From: Thalassomonas haliotis
GTDB lineage: Bacteria > Pseudomonadota > Gammaproteobacteria > Enterobacterales > Alteromonadaceae
Reading direction: 5' to 3'
DNA: 64,000 nucleotides
NCBI RefSeq assembly: GCF_028657945.1
Contig: NZ_CP059693.1
Span: 2,294,001 to 2,358,000 of the forward strand
Shown here: one piece after another, positions 25,001 to 31,395 of the stretch
Layout of the letters: the number at the start of each line of letters is the position of its first letter
Position numbering within the stretch: the first letter of the stretch is position 1
Made by a program: the position numbers and the translations under genes
The notes under the pieces: generated by a model
The model's database searches: none
Told to the model about the DNA's origin: nothing
The model's input: only the letters and a program-made list of their open reading frames with translations

Positions 25001-27198
25001 TAACCAGTGGTGAATTCATAGAAGCTCGTGGTGTGCGTTATCATTATCGCTATGATCAGGTCTTTAAACAGCAGGAAGCCCGCGAAGGAGTTGTCGGTCG
25101 AATATATAACGAAACCTTAGGTATTAATAGTTTTGGTGGCGTTAGTTCTTATCGCAAAGGTGCCCAGATCATATCGATTAGTAGTGATGATGCTGGTCGT
25201 ACTTCTGGTATTAGCACAGGTGCAGGGAATATTGTTCAGCAAGATACTTTTAGCTATGACAGTTTAAGTAACCTAAAAAGTCGTGAACTGACCACACAAA
25301 GTGAACAAATTTTTACTTATGATAATTTAAACCGGGTAACTCATGTTAATGGTACTCAGCTTTATTTTTATCAAGAGAACGGTAACTTTGTTTCCAAAGA
25401 TGGTTGGAATCACAACTATAACGAAACCATCAATGGCACGGCACAACCTCTGCATGCCATCACCAGTCGTAGCAAAGGTAGTGATATTGAAACCTTTGAG
25501 TACGACGAGAATGGTAATCAGATCAGTGGTAAAAAGAATGGTCAAAACTGGCGTGCTATAACCTATAGTGGCCGTAACAAGGCGTCCTTGATCATCATAG
25601 ATGGCAAACGTACCGCCTTTAGTTATGATGCTAATAATAATCGATATAAACGTGTTGATGATAACCTGACGGTTTATTACGTTGGTGGTTTAGAATTGAC
25701 TATTCAGAACCAGAGCAACACTTTATCGCAAGAAAGCTATATCAAGCGCTATATTGCCGGACAGGCATTACAAACTTACTATAGTGGCGGTAATGCCAGG
25801 TTAAAATGGCTATTTAAGGACAACTTAGGTTCACTGGTAGCTATCACCAATGATCAAGGGAAGTTGCTTAAACGCTTTAGTTATGATGCCTTCGGTAAAC
25901 AGCAGGAGCTAATACCTTCTGATGTCGAACGTTTAGCCCATTATGACCTTAATGCGACTATGAGTGTACTGTCATTTGTTCCCATGAATATTCGCGGTTA
26001 TACCGATCATGAACCTGTCGGAGATGATGGCCGTATCATTCACATGAATGGCCGGATTTATGATGCTGCTCTTGGTCGCTTTCTGCAGGCAGATCCTGTG
26101 ATTCAGGAACCAGATAACCTGCAGAACTATAACCGTTATTCTTATGTGTTAAATAATCCGCTAACCTTGACAGACCCCAGTGGTTATAGCTTTTTCAGCA
26201 AGGTTTGGAAAAAGATTAAACCCTTTATTTCAGTGATTGTTGCGGCAGCGCTTGTTTATTTCACTGGAGGCATAGCAGGTAGCTGGTTTGCCGGTAGTTG
26301 GTACGGAGCAGCAGCGGCTGGTGCCATTTCCGGCGCTGCAGGGGCCGCTGTAAATGGTGGGAATATCCTCAAGGGGGCATTAACTGGCGCGGTCAGCGCT
26401 GCAGCGTTTTATGGTGTTGGTACTGCTTTTCAGGGAGTAGATACCTCATTTGGTAGTGTAGGTTATTTTGGTAAAGTTGCAGCGCATGGGCTTACCGGTG
26501 GTGTTATGGCTAAATTGCAGGGAGGTAAATTTTCGCAGGGCTTTGCGGCAGCAGGAGTAACTCAAGCGTTTTCCAGAGGAATTGATAGCCTTAAAACATA
26601 TGGTGCTCGAGTGACAACGGCCGCTATTCTTGGGGGAACTGCATCTAAACTAAGCGGTGGTAAGTTTGCTAATGGGGCTGTTACGGGGGCGTTTTCAAGG
26701 ATGTTTAATGCAGAAATGCATGATGAAGGGTTTGAATCACTAGAAAATAAAGACTTCTTTCAAACAGAGCTTGAAGGAGAGCTTACTCTTGAGCTAGAAG
26801 GGCAAAGAGCGTTAGGATTTAAATTAGATAAAGATGGAGTAGAATTTTTAGAGCCGGAATTTGATTTGAAACGAGGAAATATGCACCTTAAGACTGAGTT
26901 TAAAGATGGTCAATGGCAAGATAGTATGGCCTTAGAGGCAGGGATTCCTGTCTATGATAATGGCGTAGTATCTGTTGAAGTCGGAATGCAGGCGAAAGGA
27001 GATGGCTATGGCGGGCAGGTGAAAGCTTGTGCGAAAATAGTTTGTGGGGCTGTCAAAGGGACTGCCTCTAGCCCTGCGGCTGCGGCAGCAGCGCGGAATG
27101 TGCAAAAAGCAGTAACTCCACAAGTAAATACAAGTACGGGCAAGGTTACTGTCTGGTACCACCGTTTGATCCCTGGTTATAATAGTATGTCTAATTAA
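16060..27198 (+). CDS. Giant secreted SpvB/FG-GAP/RHS-repeat protein (3712 aa)
   Basis: ATG 16060 (AAGGGA nine bases upstream) is preferred over TTG 16051. A Sec signal peptide ends near KAFA|ATE. Then: Ig-like, disulfide-rich domains; a duplicated 282-residue unit (from 538 and 820); a PQQ-like propeller stretch (about 1105-1263); a DUF4214-like helical domain (about 1298-1413); a DSDNDGYSD calcium loop (about 1437); an SpvB-type N-terminal domain (about 1589, GVTPGLSLAYDS, GVGWSVSGGSAISRC); FG-GAP/VCBS repeats (about 1890-2255); YD/RHS repeats (about 2640-3370); and the RHS core end GRFLQADP...NRYSYVLNNPLTLTDPSGY. After that come Gly/Ala-rich hydrophobic repeats (3380-3550) and a distinct 160-residue tip. 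RHS proteins usually encapsulate a C-terminal effector. I see no catalytic motif in the tip. The Sel1 gene follows after 9 bp. Confidence 0.9.
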   Translation: MIKLLRDYKDLSLVVYFLLSVASLLAPTKAFAATEMCSSRPVTELYVGVSKALNLGSTWNRKYTSIVINGTSFPTSWNYSITASSSLLGQHTGVAKGTYGSGDSQQAIQCTFTVKVYPLTNPTYSWNALPSTVIPNQKVTLRVTANDSGNDLKSLTIQRETSFRWEDIEKCSASSVGKIVCESEWSSSQVKEHKFRAVAYDNRGGHYSSTKTIKVLETNTPPWFKSFSPSASNTTLLPGEGITISTEVADSNSDSGNRLKWTELCHGSSNKSNCNRIELCSYSPRKAIASCNEPSFKPSATTYIWAQTNDGEFTVKSDAKKLTIDAKPSGGISLSTSVVLQNKTISSIKATTSDTDIKKIQLCYGVENYSGTSCSGVIATCTGSGITSCPVTNWKASLTPKRWGIYAVFTDNNNQVSSSGAKTLTVTSGLQVGITSPSSGKSYTAGESISFTAKVEGLQSGALTSGLSKIELYANGSKVYSHTANICSNFISKSYSGNFSLAASGSYNLKAKVFDCEGNTSESGLVPITIKTAGPTIAPTVKLSTGSPSTNGRYNVSAAMVPNATHIYLYENGVSLGVKSGSNPSWTRTKSHSQNGTYTYCAKAWSSAGSIKGSGTKCKTMVVAVAEARPAAPKFNNISLQQTSAYTVSWPANDSLTRKFKLYGSKGSLANPSWQLIYQGSGRSFSQTNPVVGDYSYQLNACNSEEKCTAGQQMTVNHIGPYLQSAAFNSACGAHCLTLTGTALTAGSEVAIKPRNSTETFRFSGSNLSVVNASTLNVQTNNSVYEGLTDGGLTITVTNGIVNAPAATIVIDETGSILAAPQVTLSTASPSTNGSYTVSANLVKHATQVYLYENGEPLGYQTDSNSSWDISKSYEQNGVYKYCAKSWSPKGSETGTDTKCQTMVVEIPEALSAAPKLNALALQQASSYDLTWPDGDALTHHFKLYGSQGDLTNPNWQELYNSDGNSNGNRYQQKNLIAGKYSYQLAACNSEDRCVDGHQVTVEHIAPDLQKAELNSACGTNCFTLTGIALTADSKVDVQVRNSAETFRFSGHALNLVDLNTLNVQTNNTVKRGLDNGGLVVKVTNSVINAPSAMLVVDETGSNERIDLINHSPSLSDNGTIYVGVGEKIYALDPRNGETNNGWPYVTGGDVVATPTLGKDSQQQDLVYVGSKDFNFYALNQAGQKLWNTATRGEIIAPAELDQDNQLYVGSMDKALYALDARNGEIQWQYPLPEGISQKPRLFANGLIYVTTDDEQIHIIDRQDIGKYALKWQDIDNSLIRDSLDHLGNWQPPQDSVSDLYVINRLFYGVLDRAPTERELTFFAYASYMGMSLDEITRAFLLSDDGKANYPASDSNAAFLDKLYLALFQGFDYELVAGYNKSHWLAQLDGGQSRASVTRALIGSLEYGYYTNNAVLASWYYFYGYCELSNGCAFEGDSDNDGYSDLFEIEHGYNPLDPFDTLVEIPEISASSPQLGEFSLTITSSEQAATDISYYQLYQSIGDGDFVLMPEKAQISAAGTSTLIAMTKGVGNYRYQVKACSGVLCSQASSSAFVRITDSVIENAINPEPAPQVVAAKNAPTQDEINTSASYLMTSGSFKITENGTASFELPINLPQGIAGVTPGLSLAYDSQRGESSAGVGWSVSGGSAISRCRQTQAVDGQFTALTLDENDRYCLDGQRLILVDHDSTPAEGTVGAHYRTEIDNGLKITVETDATTGQMIFKVKGEDGSTRVYGGSENSETQINDVTITWLLRTTSDNINHDDNLITYSYLHDDIGLKEAVLSAIDYSGNRVALNYQSGRVRSSGYIQKVRTTASSELTGIEVYNHFNDNILTYDLSYEENNIGRRELKSIKECAGTVCKQPISFEYRPTVVADEVEFDEVSDVFTTTDKLANAIVQDVDGDGKNNLITLVHLEDKNYQLCIDEGNDIACLDFVRENADDQVPMVITDANGDGLMEILVNVADDETNLTDNWLQTEQVDGTLTELSKPDIVGYGYFQHTTSMRSFDFNGDGYNDLISIDQEAIKDTINVSYWDVSEQAYQPIKKITDFSSDNVSTSTSRGWFVNKDIFKGGWQSVDFNGDGLGDIIAWACDNSCSGDTQGDRLQIFTNTGDGLAFERSMFVKGKSLTSGDFNQDGFTDFLLFSDQSNRWVVYLNNDGGFINQSIHLGGLGLDISDEITPTLADVDSDGNLDLIVYAEKKWYRFEWSPEENQFVLDPQVFMTTGELDATDGDVAYFTDWDNNGRIDFLVKTERNVKAYMNLNAPVQPGLMSEVIQANGLDHSIEYGKMSDADLYEKGDKKYEQTVQSFSNVRRISVIGSSPLVKSVTSGAPSTNEINATTNVQYRYKGAQTMLGGRGWLGFAEISTISDKDGHTLTNTTKYIQDYPRVGRPYYGLQMLSGEVLPISENRSLYTVVSKAALNDLRYYQVYNAENRNCQANISRDSSLNYSVSDYLCSQTLTKENSDGDVISTVTSQYSKSDSGDFIVPNPYASGSVNTVPDGWLSQTEVTSNYIKPGRLSSTTTIQKRQGQDNIERNSAFGYYPEGHQHQDMLWYEEVEPEGDCKSYLKTSRKYDAWGNEIERKITNKADCEQTINRVVINSYDDEGRYLVSTANDSYVTNTVLARNTLGLALKSRNTDGLETDTVYDPFGNFVYRYNASGSQTSKLNKACSNSDCYMQVVSSTNGVAKKQDYVDMTGRIYRSNTVDVFGNWHSSYVIYDKYGRAIGKQAPGLLATEISYDIFDRKISESDPNTGLSNSAEVNGLVQTTTVRGDISGGSQVRIITLNAFGEKLTVEDTQGNVLTYGYNSEGKLISVHNSVDDVVTVKNIYDDLGRKIEMYDLDAGDWSYQYNALGQVVSQTDARGVKTVTSYDDLGRKTQQTVTGENTSYWRYNQHQLIEERSGDWQRFHYYDSLGRSVAVLTSLDNSTNCQAGVSYNSTASELRINDTRLNDPVSSRCVVQQTKFDSFGRIFQQFDDYRHLTSGEFIEARGVRYHYRYDQVFKQQEAREGVVGRIYNETLGINSFGGVSSYRKGAQIISISSDDAGRTSGISTGAGNIVQQDTFSYDSLSNLKSRELTTQSEQIFTYDNLNRVTHVNGTQLYFYQENGNFVSKDGWNHNYNETINGTAQPLHAITSRSKGSDIETFEYDENGNQISGKKNGQNWRAITYSGRNKASLIIIDGKRTAFSYDANNNRYKRVDDNLTVYYVGGLELTIQNQSNTLSQESYIKRYIAGQALQTYYSGGNARLKWLFKDNLGSLVAITNDQGKLLKRFSYDAFGKQQELIPSDVERLAHYDLNATMSVLSFVPMNIRGYTDHEPVGDDGRIIHMNGRIYDAALGRFLQADPVIQEPDNLQNYNRYSYVLNNPLTLTDPSGYSFFSKVWKKIKPFISVIVAAALVYFTGGIAGSWFAGSWYGAAAAGAISGAAGAAVNGGNILKGALTGAVSAAAFYGVGTAFQGVDTSFGSVGYFGKVAAHGLTGGVMAKLQGGKFSQGFAAAGVTQAFSRGIDSLKTYGARVTTAAILGGTASKLSGGKFANGAVTGAFSRMFNAEMHDEGFESLENKDFFQTELEGELTLELEGQRALGFKLDKDGVEFLEPEFDLKRGNMHLKTEFKDGQWQDSMALEAGIPVYDNGVVSVEVGMQAKGDGYGGQVKACAKIVCGAVKGTASSPAAAAAARNVQKAVTPQVNTSTGKVTVWYHRLIPGYNSMSN
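17671..19374 (+). repeat. Tandem duplication inside the RHS giant
   Basis: Two units of about 850 bp, beginning with codons for APTVKLSTGSPSTNG (17671) and APQVTLSTASPSTNG (18517). Both include YLYENG, YCAKSWS, HFKLYGS or KFKLYGS, the ETFRFSG and LNVQTNN blocks, and end in DETGS. The lone extracellular module has been copied once. Confidence 0.8.
26720..27198 (+). other. C-terminal variable tip of the RHS protein
   Basis: The segment downstream of the GGKFANGAVTGAFSRMFNA boundary is acidic and rich in beta-strand-like sequence (GELTLELEG, FKLDKDGVEF, VSVEVGMQAKG). It has two Cys (KACAKIVCG) and ends WYHRLIPGYNSMSN. The boundary motif resembles the pre-toxin segment of polymorphic toxins. The base composition of this part and of the next gene is visibly more AT-rich than the core genes. 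Confidence 0.5.
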
Positions 27199-27207
27199 GG
27201 TTGTAAG

Positions 27208-28281
27208 ATGAAAGTTGCTCTCAAGGTATTATTCGCTTATTTTTTTACTTCATTGTTTTGCTCAAATGTCCAGGCGGAGGAAGTTTTGAATCAGGTCAGA
27301 GAAACTAACATAGAAGGGATATGTATTAAGTCTCTAGATATGGATGATAACTCTTTGAATGTAAAACAAGTGCTAATGTGCGTTGAGAGCTTAAAGCATA
27401 AGAGAAAATATGATTCTGCTGTTAATTTATTATTAAAATGCGCAAAAGAAGATGCTTTGTGTTTAAAAGCATTAGGTGAGTTGGTTTATTACCATAACCT
27501 CAGAGATTATTATGATGTTGTGATCGAGTTCTTTGAAAAGTACTCTCTTAGTCATAAAGGTTGGAGGAACAATACATTAGGTGGCTTACTTTTAAAGCGA
27601 AGCAAAGGCGATGATTTGGCTAAGGCTACAATATTATTTGAAGAAGCTTTTAAGGCTGGTTCAACAATAGCGCTCCAAAATTTGGCTGAAATTGCTTTTA
27701 TTATGAAAGATTATGCGGCTAGCTTACGTTATTTAAAAACCAGTGAATCTTATGACTTAAAAAAGAAAGATCCGGAGCAATATTTGAATTGGGCCCGGCT
27801 ATATGCTCAACACTTACACTATGGTTTTGGTCTGGAAAAAGACTTAGCTAAGGCACTGCTTCTTTATAAAGAAATTGTTGGATTAGATAAAACCGGTGGG
27901 ACATTGTTTTTACTTTCTGCGATTGAGTTTACTCAAGGCAATAATAAAACAGCGATAGATTTTCTGATGCAAAGTGCTGAGCTGGGGTATATTAATGCGC
28001 TGGATAAATTGGGGTATTTATATATGAAAGGTGAAGTTGTTAATTTAGATCTGGATACCGCAATGAGCTACTATCAAACATCTGCAGAGCTTGGCTCTGC
28101 AACTGCTTTATATAATCAGGGGGTGATTTATCGCTCCCGTAAAGAATATATAAAAATGAAGATATCACTTATCAAAGCCGCAAAGAAAGGGCATGTTAAG
28201 TCAAAAAATATTTTGGAGAGTAATGGGATAGCACTTGATAAATTTTCATTTTTTGATGGGCATTTAACAGAGATAAAGTAA
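27208..28281 (+). CDS. Periplasmic Sel1-repeat protein, candidate immunity protein
   Basis: 357 residues with a signal peptide (cleavage near VQA|EEV, residue 24). The mature part is all-helical with Sel1/TPR-type repeats: LFEEAFKAGSTIALQNLAEIA, ALLLYKEIVGLDKTGGTLFLL, LMQSAELGYINALDKLGYLYMKGE and YYQTSAELGSATALYNQGVIY. Sel1 repeats mediate protein-protein contacts. The gene starts nine bases after the RHS stop and is strikingly AT-rich (17 G+C in the 60 bases 27421-27480, against 30 of 60 at 29101-29160 in sohB), as cassette genes at RHS tips often are. Immunity to the RHS tip is therefore the leading inference; a role in export or assembly of the giants is the alternative. Confidence 0.75.
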   Translation: MKVALKVLFAYFFTSLFCSNVQAEEVLNQVRETNIEGICIKSLDMDDNSLNVKQVLMCVESLKHKRKYDSAVNLLLKCAKEDALCLKALGELVYYHNLRDYYDVVIEFFEKYSLSHKGWRNNTLGGLLLKRSKGDDLAKATILFEEAFKAGSTIALQNLAEIAFIMKDYAASLRYLKTSESYDLKKKDPEQYLNWARLYAQHLHYGFGLEKDLAKALLLYKEIVGLDKTGGTLFLLSAIEFTQGNNKTAIDFLMQSAELGYINALDKLGYLYMKGEVVNLDLDTAMSYYQTSAELGSATALYNQGVIYRSRKEYIKMKISLIKAAKKGHVKSKNILESNGIALDKFSFFDGHLTEIK

Positions 28282-28782
28282 ATAAGCCGACAATTACCTA
28301 TATCGAGAGTAATAAGTACTTTGATTGCTTATTGTAAATTGAAGAACCCCACTTGTTGAGGGCTTCACAATGCTGACAAAGCCCTGGACAAGTGTCCGGG
28401 GCTTTGATCTAACAGGTGTATGGAAGTTAAGGAATGATGGCCATGTTAACCCGCCGGCCTGATTAAGGTCCGAAAATAAATGAAGGACATCTAATCCTTG
28501 TTACGTAAAATATATCGGCCGCAACCCACGACTGTTTAAAAAAAGAAAAACCTACTAAAAATTAGGGGTTGTCATTAATCTGAAATCCTCTTGTTGAGGT
28601 TTTTTTATATCTGTTTTCCGGAAAATTTACGCTACTTGCAAAACAAGTAATAATCAGTTGTTAAAAATTGTATTTTTACCATTTTCAGGCCCGAATTTTC
28701 GTGTAAAATCAGTGTTAATTAATATCTAGCTAATCAAACCTGCCGGGTTTGATTGCTTTATTTTACTCCCGGGAGAGTCATT
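28282..28782 (+). other. Intergenic region with hairpins, no gene
   Basis: About 500 bases between the Sel1 gene and sohB. It holds at least two hairpins: AAAGCCC-GGACA with TGTCC-GGGCTTT at 28378-28405, which lacks a strong U-tract, and CCTC-TTGTT-GAGG followed by a run of seven Ts near 28583-28610, the likelier terminator of the giant operon. The last 100 bases presumably hold the sohB promoter. No open frame with a ribosome site was seen. Confidence 0.5.
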
Positions 28783-29826
28783 TTGGATTTTTTGTACGAA
28801 TACGGCATGTTTTTGGCCAAAACCGTGACCTTAGTGTTGGCGGTGGTGGCCATTTTAGTGGCGATTACTGCCACGGCCATTAAGCAAAAACATAAAAAAG
28901 GAGAGCTGGAGATCACCGATCTTTCTGCTGAATTTGAAGAAGTTGAGCAGGATATCACCCATCAGCTGCTGTCGAAGGAAGAATTGAAGAAAAAGGAAAA
29001 AGCCGATAAAAAACTGGCGAAGGAAAAAGCCAAGGCAGAAAAAGATGCCGCCAAAGATGAAGATGCCAAGCAAGAACCCAGGTTGTTTGTCGTTGACTTT
29101 AACGGCAGTTTGGATGCCCGTGAAGTGAAAGGCTTGCGCGAAGAAATCAGCGCGATTTTATCTGTCGCCACTAAAGAAGATGAAGTTTTTGTACGTTTAG
29201 AAAGTGGCGGCGGTATGGTACATGGTTATGGTCTGGCATCATCCCAGTTGGATCGCATTCGTCAAAACGACATTCCGCTGACCGTTTCCGTAGATAAGGT
29301 AGCCGCCAGCGGCGGTTATATGATGGCCTGTGTTGCCAATAAAATTATCTCGGCACCTTTTGCCATTTTAGGTTCTATCGGGGTGATTGCCCAGGTACCT
29401 AACTTTAATAAATTGCTGAAAAAGCACGATGTTGAATTTGAACAGCTGACCGCAGGTGAGTTTAAGCGCACTTTAACCATGTTTGGTGAGAATACCGAAA
29501 AAGGCCGTGAGAAGTTTGTTGAAGAACTCGAAGAAACCCATGAGTTATTTAAGGACTTTGTGACCGAGCACAGACCAAGCCTGGATGTTGCCAAAGTGGC
29601 GACAGGTGAGCACTGGTTTGGCATAAAAGCAAAAGAGCTGGGCTTGGTGGATGAAATCCAAACCAGTGACGATTATCTCCAGGCCGCCAGTAAAGACCGT
29701 AAGGTGGTGGCGATAAAATTTGAAACCCGTAAAGGTTTTACAGAAAAGCTCACTAAGGCCGCTTCGCTTTCTATTGAAAACGTTATCGGTAAATTGTGGC
29801 AGAATAACCGTATATTTCCCGGTTAA
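28783..29826 (+). CDS. sohB: SohB inner-membrane S49 protease
   Basis: 347 residues. SohB is an S49 (SppA-related) serine peptidase anchored in the inner membrane. An N-terminal membrane segment (LAKTVTLVLAVVAILVA) is followed by a Lys/Glu/Ala-rich coiled region, then the protease domain: RLESGGGMVHGYG, DKVAASGGYMMACVA with the nucleophile Ser near residue 176, and APFAILGSIGVIAQ. Length and sequence match E. coli SohB (349 aa). The start is taken as TTG 28783, because GGGAGAG lies seven bases upstream and the protein then begins LDFLYEYGMFLAKT like the E. coli protein. The extended frame from 28753 has no ribosome site. In E. coli it lies between yciK and topA. Confidence 0.93.
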   Translation: MDFLYEYGMFLAKTVTLVLAVVAILVAITATAIKQKHKKGELEITDLSAEFEEVEQDITHQLLSKEELKKKEKADKKLAKEKAKAEKDAAKDEDAKQEPRLFVVDFNGSLDAREVKGLREEISAILSVATKEDEVFVRLESGGGMVHGYGLASSQLDRIRQNDIPLTVSVDKVAASGGYMMACVANKIISAPFAILGSIGVIAQVPNFNKLLKKHDVEFEQLTAGEFKRTLTMFGENTEKGREKFVEELEETHELFKDFVTEHRPSLDVAKVATGEHWFGIKAKELGLVDEIQTSDDYLQAASKDRKVVAIKFETRKGFTEKLTKAASLSIENVIGKLWQNNRIFPG

Positions 29827-29857
29827 TGTCGGTGCAGTAAATAGTAGGTGAAGTAAA

Positions 29858-30514
29858 ATGGATAAGGTCTTTTGGCATAACTGTTGGGAGCATAATAAGC
29901 TGGGTTTTCATCAGCAGGAGATCCATCCATTTTTAAGCCGCTACCTTCAAAAGCTGCTACGGGCTGAAGACAAACATGTTTTTGTGCCTTTATGCGGCAA
30001 ATCGCTGGATATGGCCTGGCTTGCCGAACGTTTGCAAGTCAGCGGTGCTGAGCTTAGTGAAATTGCTTGCCGGGATTTTTTCCGGGAAAAAGATATTGCC
30101 TGTCAAAGCCGGCGAGAAGGGGATTTCCAGCTTTTTTCCTTTGATAACCTGACCCTGTGGCAGGGGGACTTTTTTAAACTTGCTACCGGGTTGTTGCCCC
30201 GGTTTGACTGGATTTATGATCGTGCAGCGCTTATTGCTCTGCCCGAAGCGATGCAGCAAGCTTATGTCGATAAACTGCTGAGCTTTATGACGGTCAATAC
30301 CAGGATATTGTTGGTATTGGTTGAATATCCGCCCGAAGAAATGCAGGGACCTCCATTTCCGGTTTTCGAACAAGACTTACGGCGTTTATTTGCCGTGGAT
30401 AAAAAGCTTAAAATCGAAAAACTGGCCTCGCTCCCCCATGAAGATAAACGTTTTGCCCAGCGGACCTTTGATGTCAGCTCTCTGGCGGAAACCTTATATC
30501 TGATCAGTTATTAA
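29858..30514 (+). CDS. tpm: Thiopurine S-methyltransferase family
   Basis: 218 residues. SAM-dependent methyltransferase of the TPMT family, which in bacteria methylates selenium and tellurium compounds and thiols in the cytoplasm. It begins with FWHNCWEHNKLGFHQ, the family's WxxxW...GFH N-terminus. It continues with VFVPLCGKSLDMAWLAERL (SAM-binding loop), the ELSEIACRDFF strand, a DWIYDRAALIALP acidic loop and VEYPPEEMQGPPFPV. Length is the usual 215-220. It starts 31 bp after sohB on the same strand and may share its transcript. Confidence 0.93.
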   Translation: MDKVFWHNCWEHNKLGFHQQEIHPFLSRYLQKLLRAEDKHVFVPLCGKSLDMAWLAERLQVSGAELSEIACRDFFREKDIACQSRREGDFQLFSFDNLTLWQGDFFKLATGLLPRFDWIYDRAALIALPEAMQQAYVDKLLSFMTVNTRILLVLVEYPPEEMQGPPFPVFEQDLRRLFAVDKKLKIEKLASLPHEDKRFAQRTFDVSSLAETLYLISY

Positions 30515-30751
30515 ATCCTCTTTGGGTTACCAGAAAAGGCGGACGGCAACTCCGGCAGCAAGCATCAATCGATTGAGAACATCCCTATTCTCAGGTGATA
30601 GAAGCTCTGCCTTCATTTGTTTGGCTTAATCTTTATTTAAAGTAAATTAAAAATTAACTAAAAGTAAATCAGTTGTTTGTTTGCTATTGATCTCTGCGTA
30701 TTCTTCTTTTAATCTGGCACATTGGAAATAATAACAATAAGGACAGTATTG

Positions 30752-31165
30752 ATGAGTGAAAAAAGCAGTTTTCTTGACAAAATTAAAGAGGTGGCCAGTT
30801 ACGTACTGATCATCGGCTTAGGTTTAGGTCTGGGCCTGGCGGGGAAAAGTGCCTGGGAATGGTATAACCAGGTGCCAGCCTATATAGAAACAGATACCCG
30901 CGAGCATTTTGCCAATGTCAGCAATAAGGTTGTCGTTTATACCACGCAATGGTGCGGTTTTTGTAAACAGACAAAAGAGTTTTTAAACAAGAATAATATC
31001 GCCTTCCTGGAGCGGGATATTGAAATCGGCGATAACAAGATTGACTCTTTATACCAATCCATAGGCCAGCCCGGCGTACCTAAGATTGTCATCGGCAATA
31101 AAATTATCAACGGTTTTAACCTTGGCTTAATCAAGCAGGAGCTTGGCGAGCATAATTTGTTGTAA
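30752..31165 (+). CDS. Membrane-anchored glutaredoxin-like protein
   Basis: 137 residues from ATG 30752 (AAGGA eight bases upstream; the frame extends to TTG 30722 without support). An N-terminal membrane segment, SYVLIIGLGLGLGLAG, anchors a glutaredoxin domain, VVVYTTQWCGFCKQTKEFL, with a CxxC active site at Cys 68 and 71. The GVPKIVIGNKIINGF block is the cis-Pro and glutathione-site region. Probable thiol-disulfide reductant at the inner membrane. The soluble domain lies after the anchor, so the side of the membrane is not certain: a single N-terminal anchor with Lys residues before it suggests a periplasmic domain. Monocistronic. Confidence 0.82.
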   Translation: MSEKSSFLDKIKEVASYVLIIGLGLGLGLAGKSAWEWYNQVPAYIETDTREHFANVSNKVVVYTTQWCGFCKQTKEFLNKNNIAFLERDIEIGDNKIDSLYQSIGQPGVPKIVIGNKIINGFNLGLIKQELGEHNLL

Positions 31166-31179
31166 TTTCTGTCCTTATA

Positions 31180-31221
31180 GAGTGTTTTTTCAAAGGTGCC
31201 AGTCGGTACGAGAAAACACTC
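31180..31221. repeat. Structured inverted repeat after the glutaredoxin gene
   Basis: GAGTGTTTT (31180-31188) and AAAACACTC (31213-31221) form a nine-base stem enclosing a second small hairpin, GTGCC-AGTC-GGTAC. There is no U-tract, so it is not a typical terminator. It could be a small folded RNA element or a DNA palindrome. Confidence 0.35.
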
Positions 31222-31395
31222 CCGATAATTGTTATTCCTTTTTTGCCTTCTGTCCCAAGTGTTCTTACCTGCTACCGCGACGAGCGGCTTGTGACTGAAT
31301 TAGCTGAGAAAAACCGTAAAAAATAGTTAATGTTTTCAACGTTGTTACCGATATAGAGATTAACCGGGTCATTTTTACTTTCATCAGGGATGGGA

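Noticed and set aside
28378-28405. Strong terminator after the Sel1 gene
   Set aside because: The stem is good but there is no U-tract; the later hairpin near 28583-28610 with a T-run is the better candidate.
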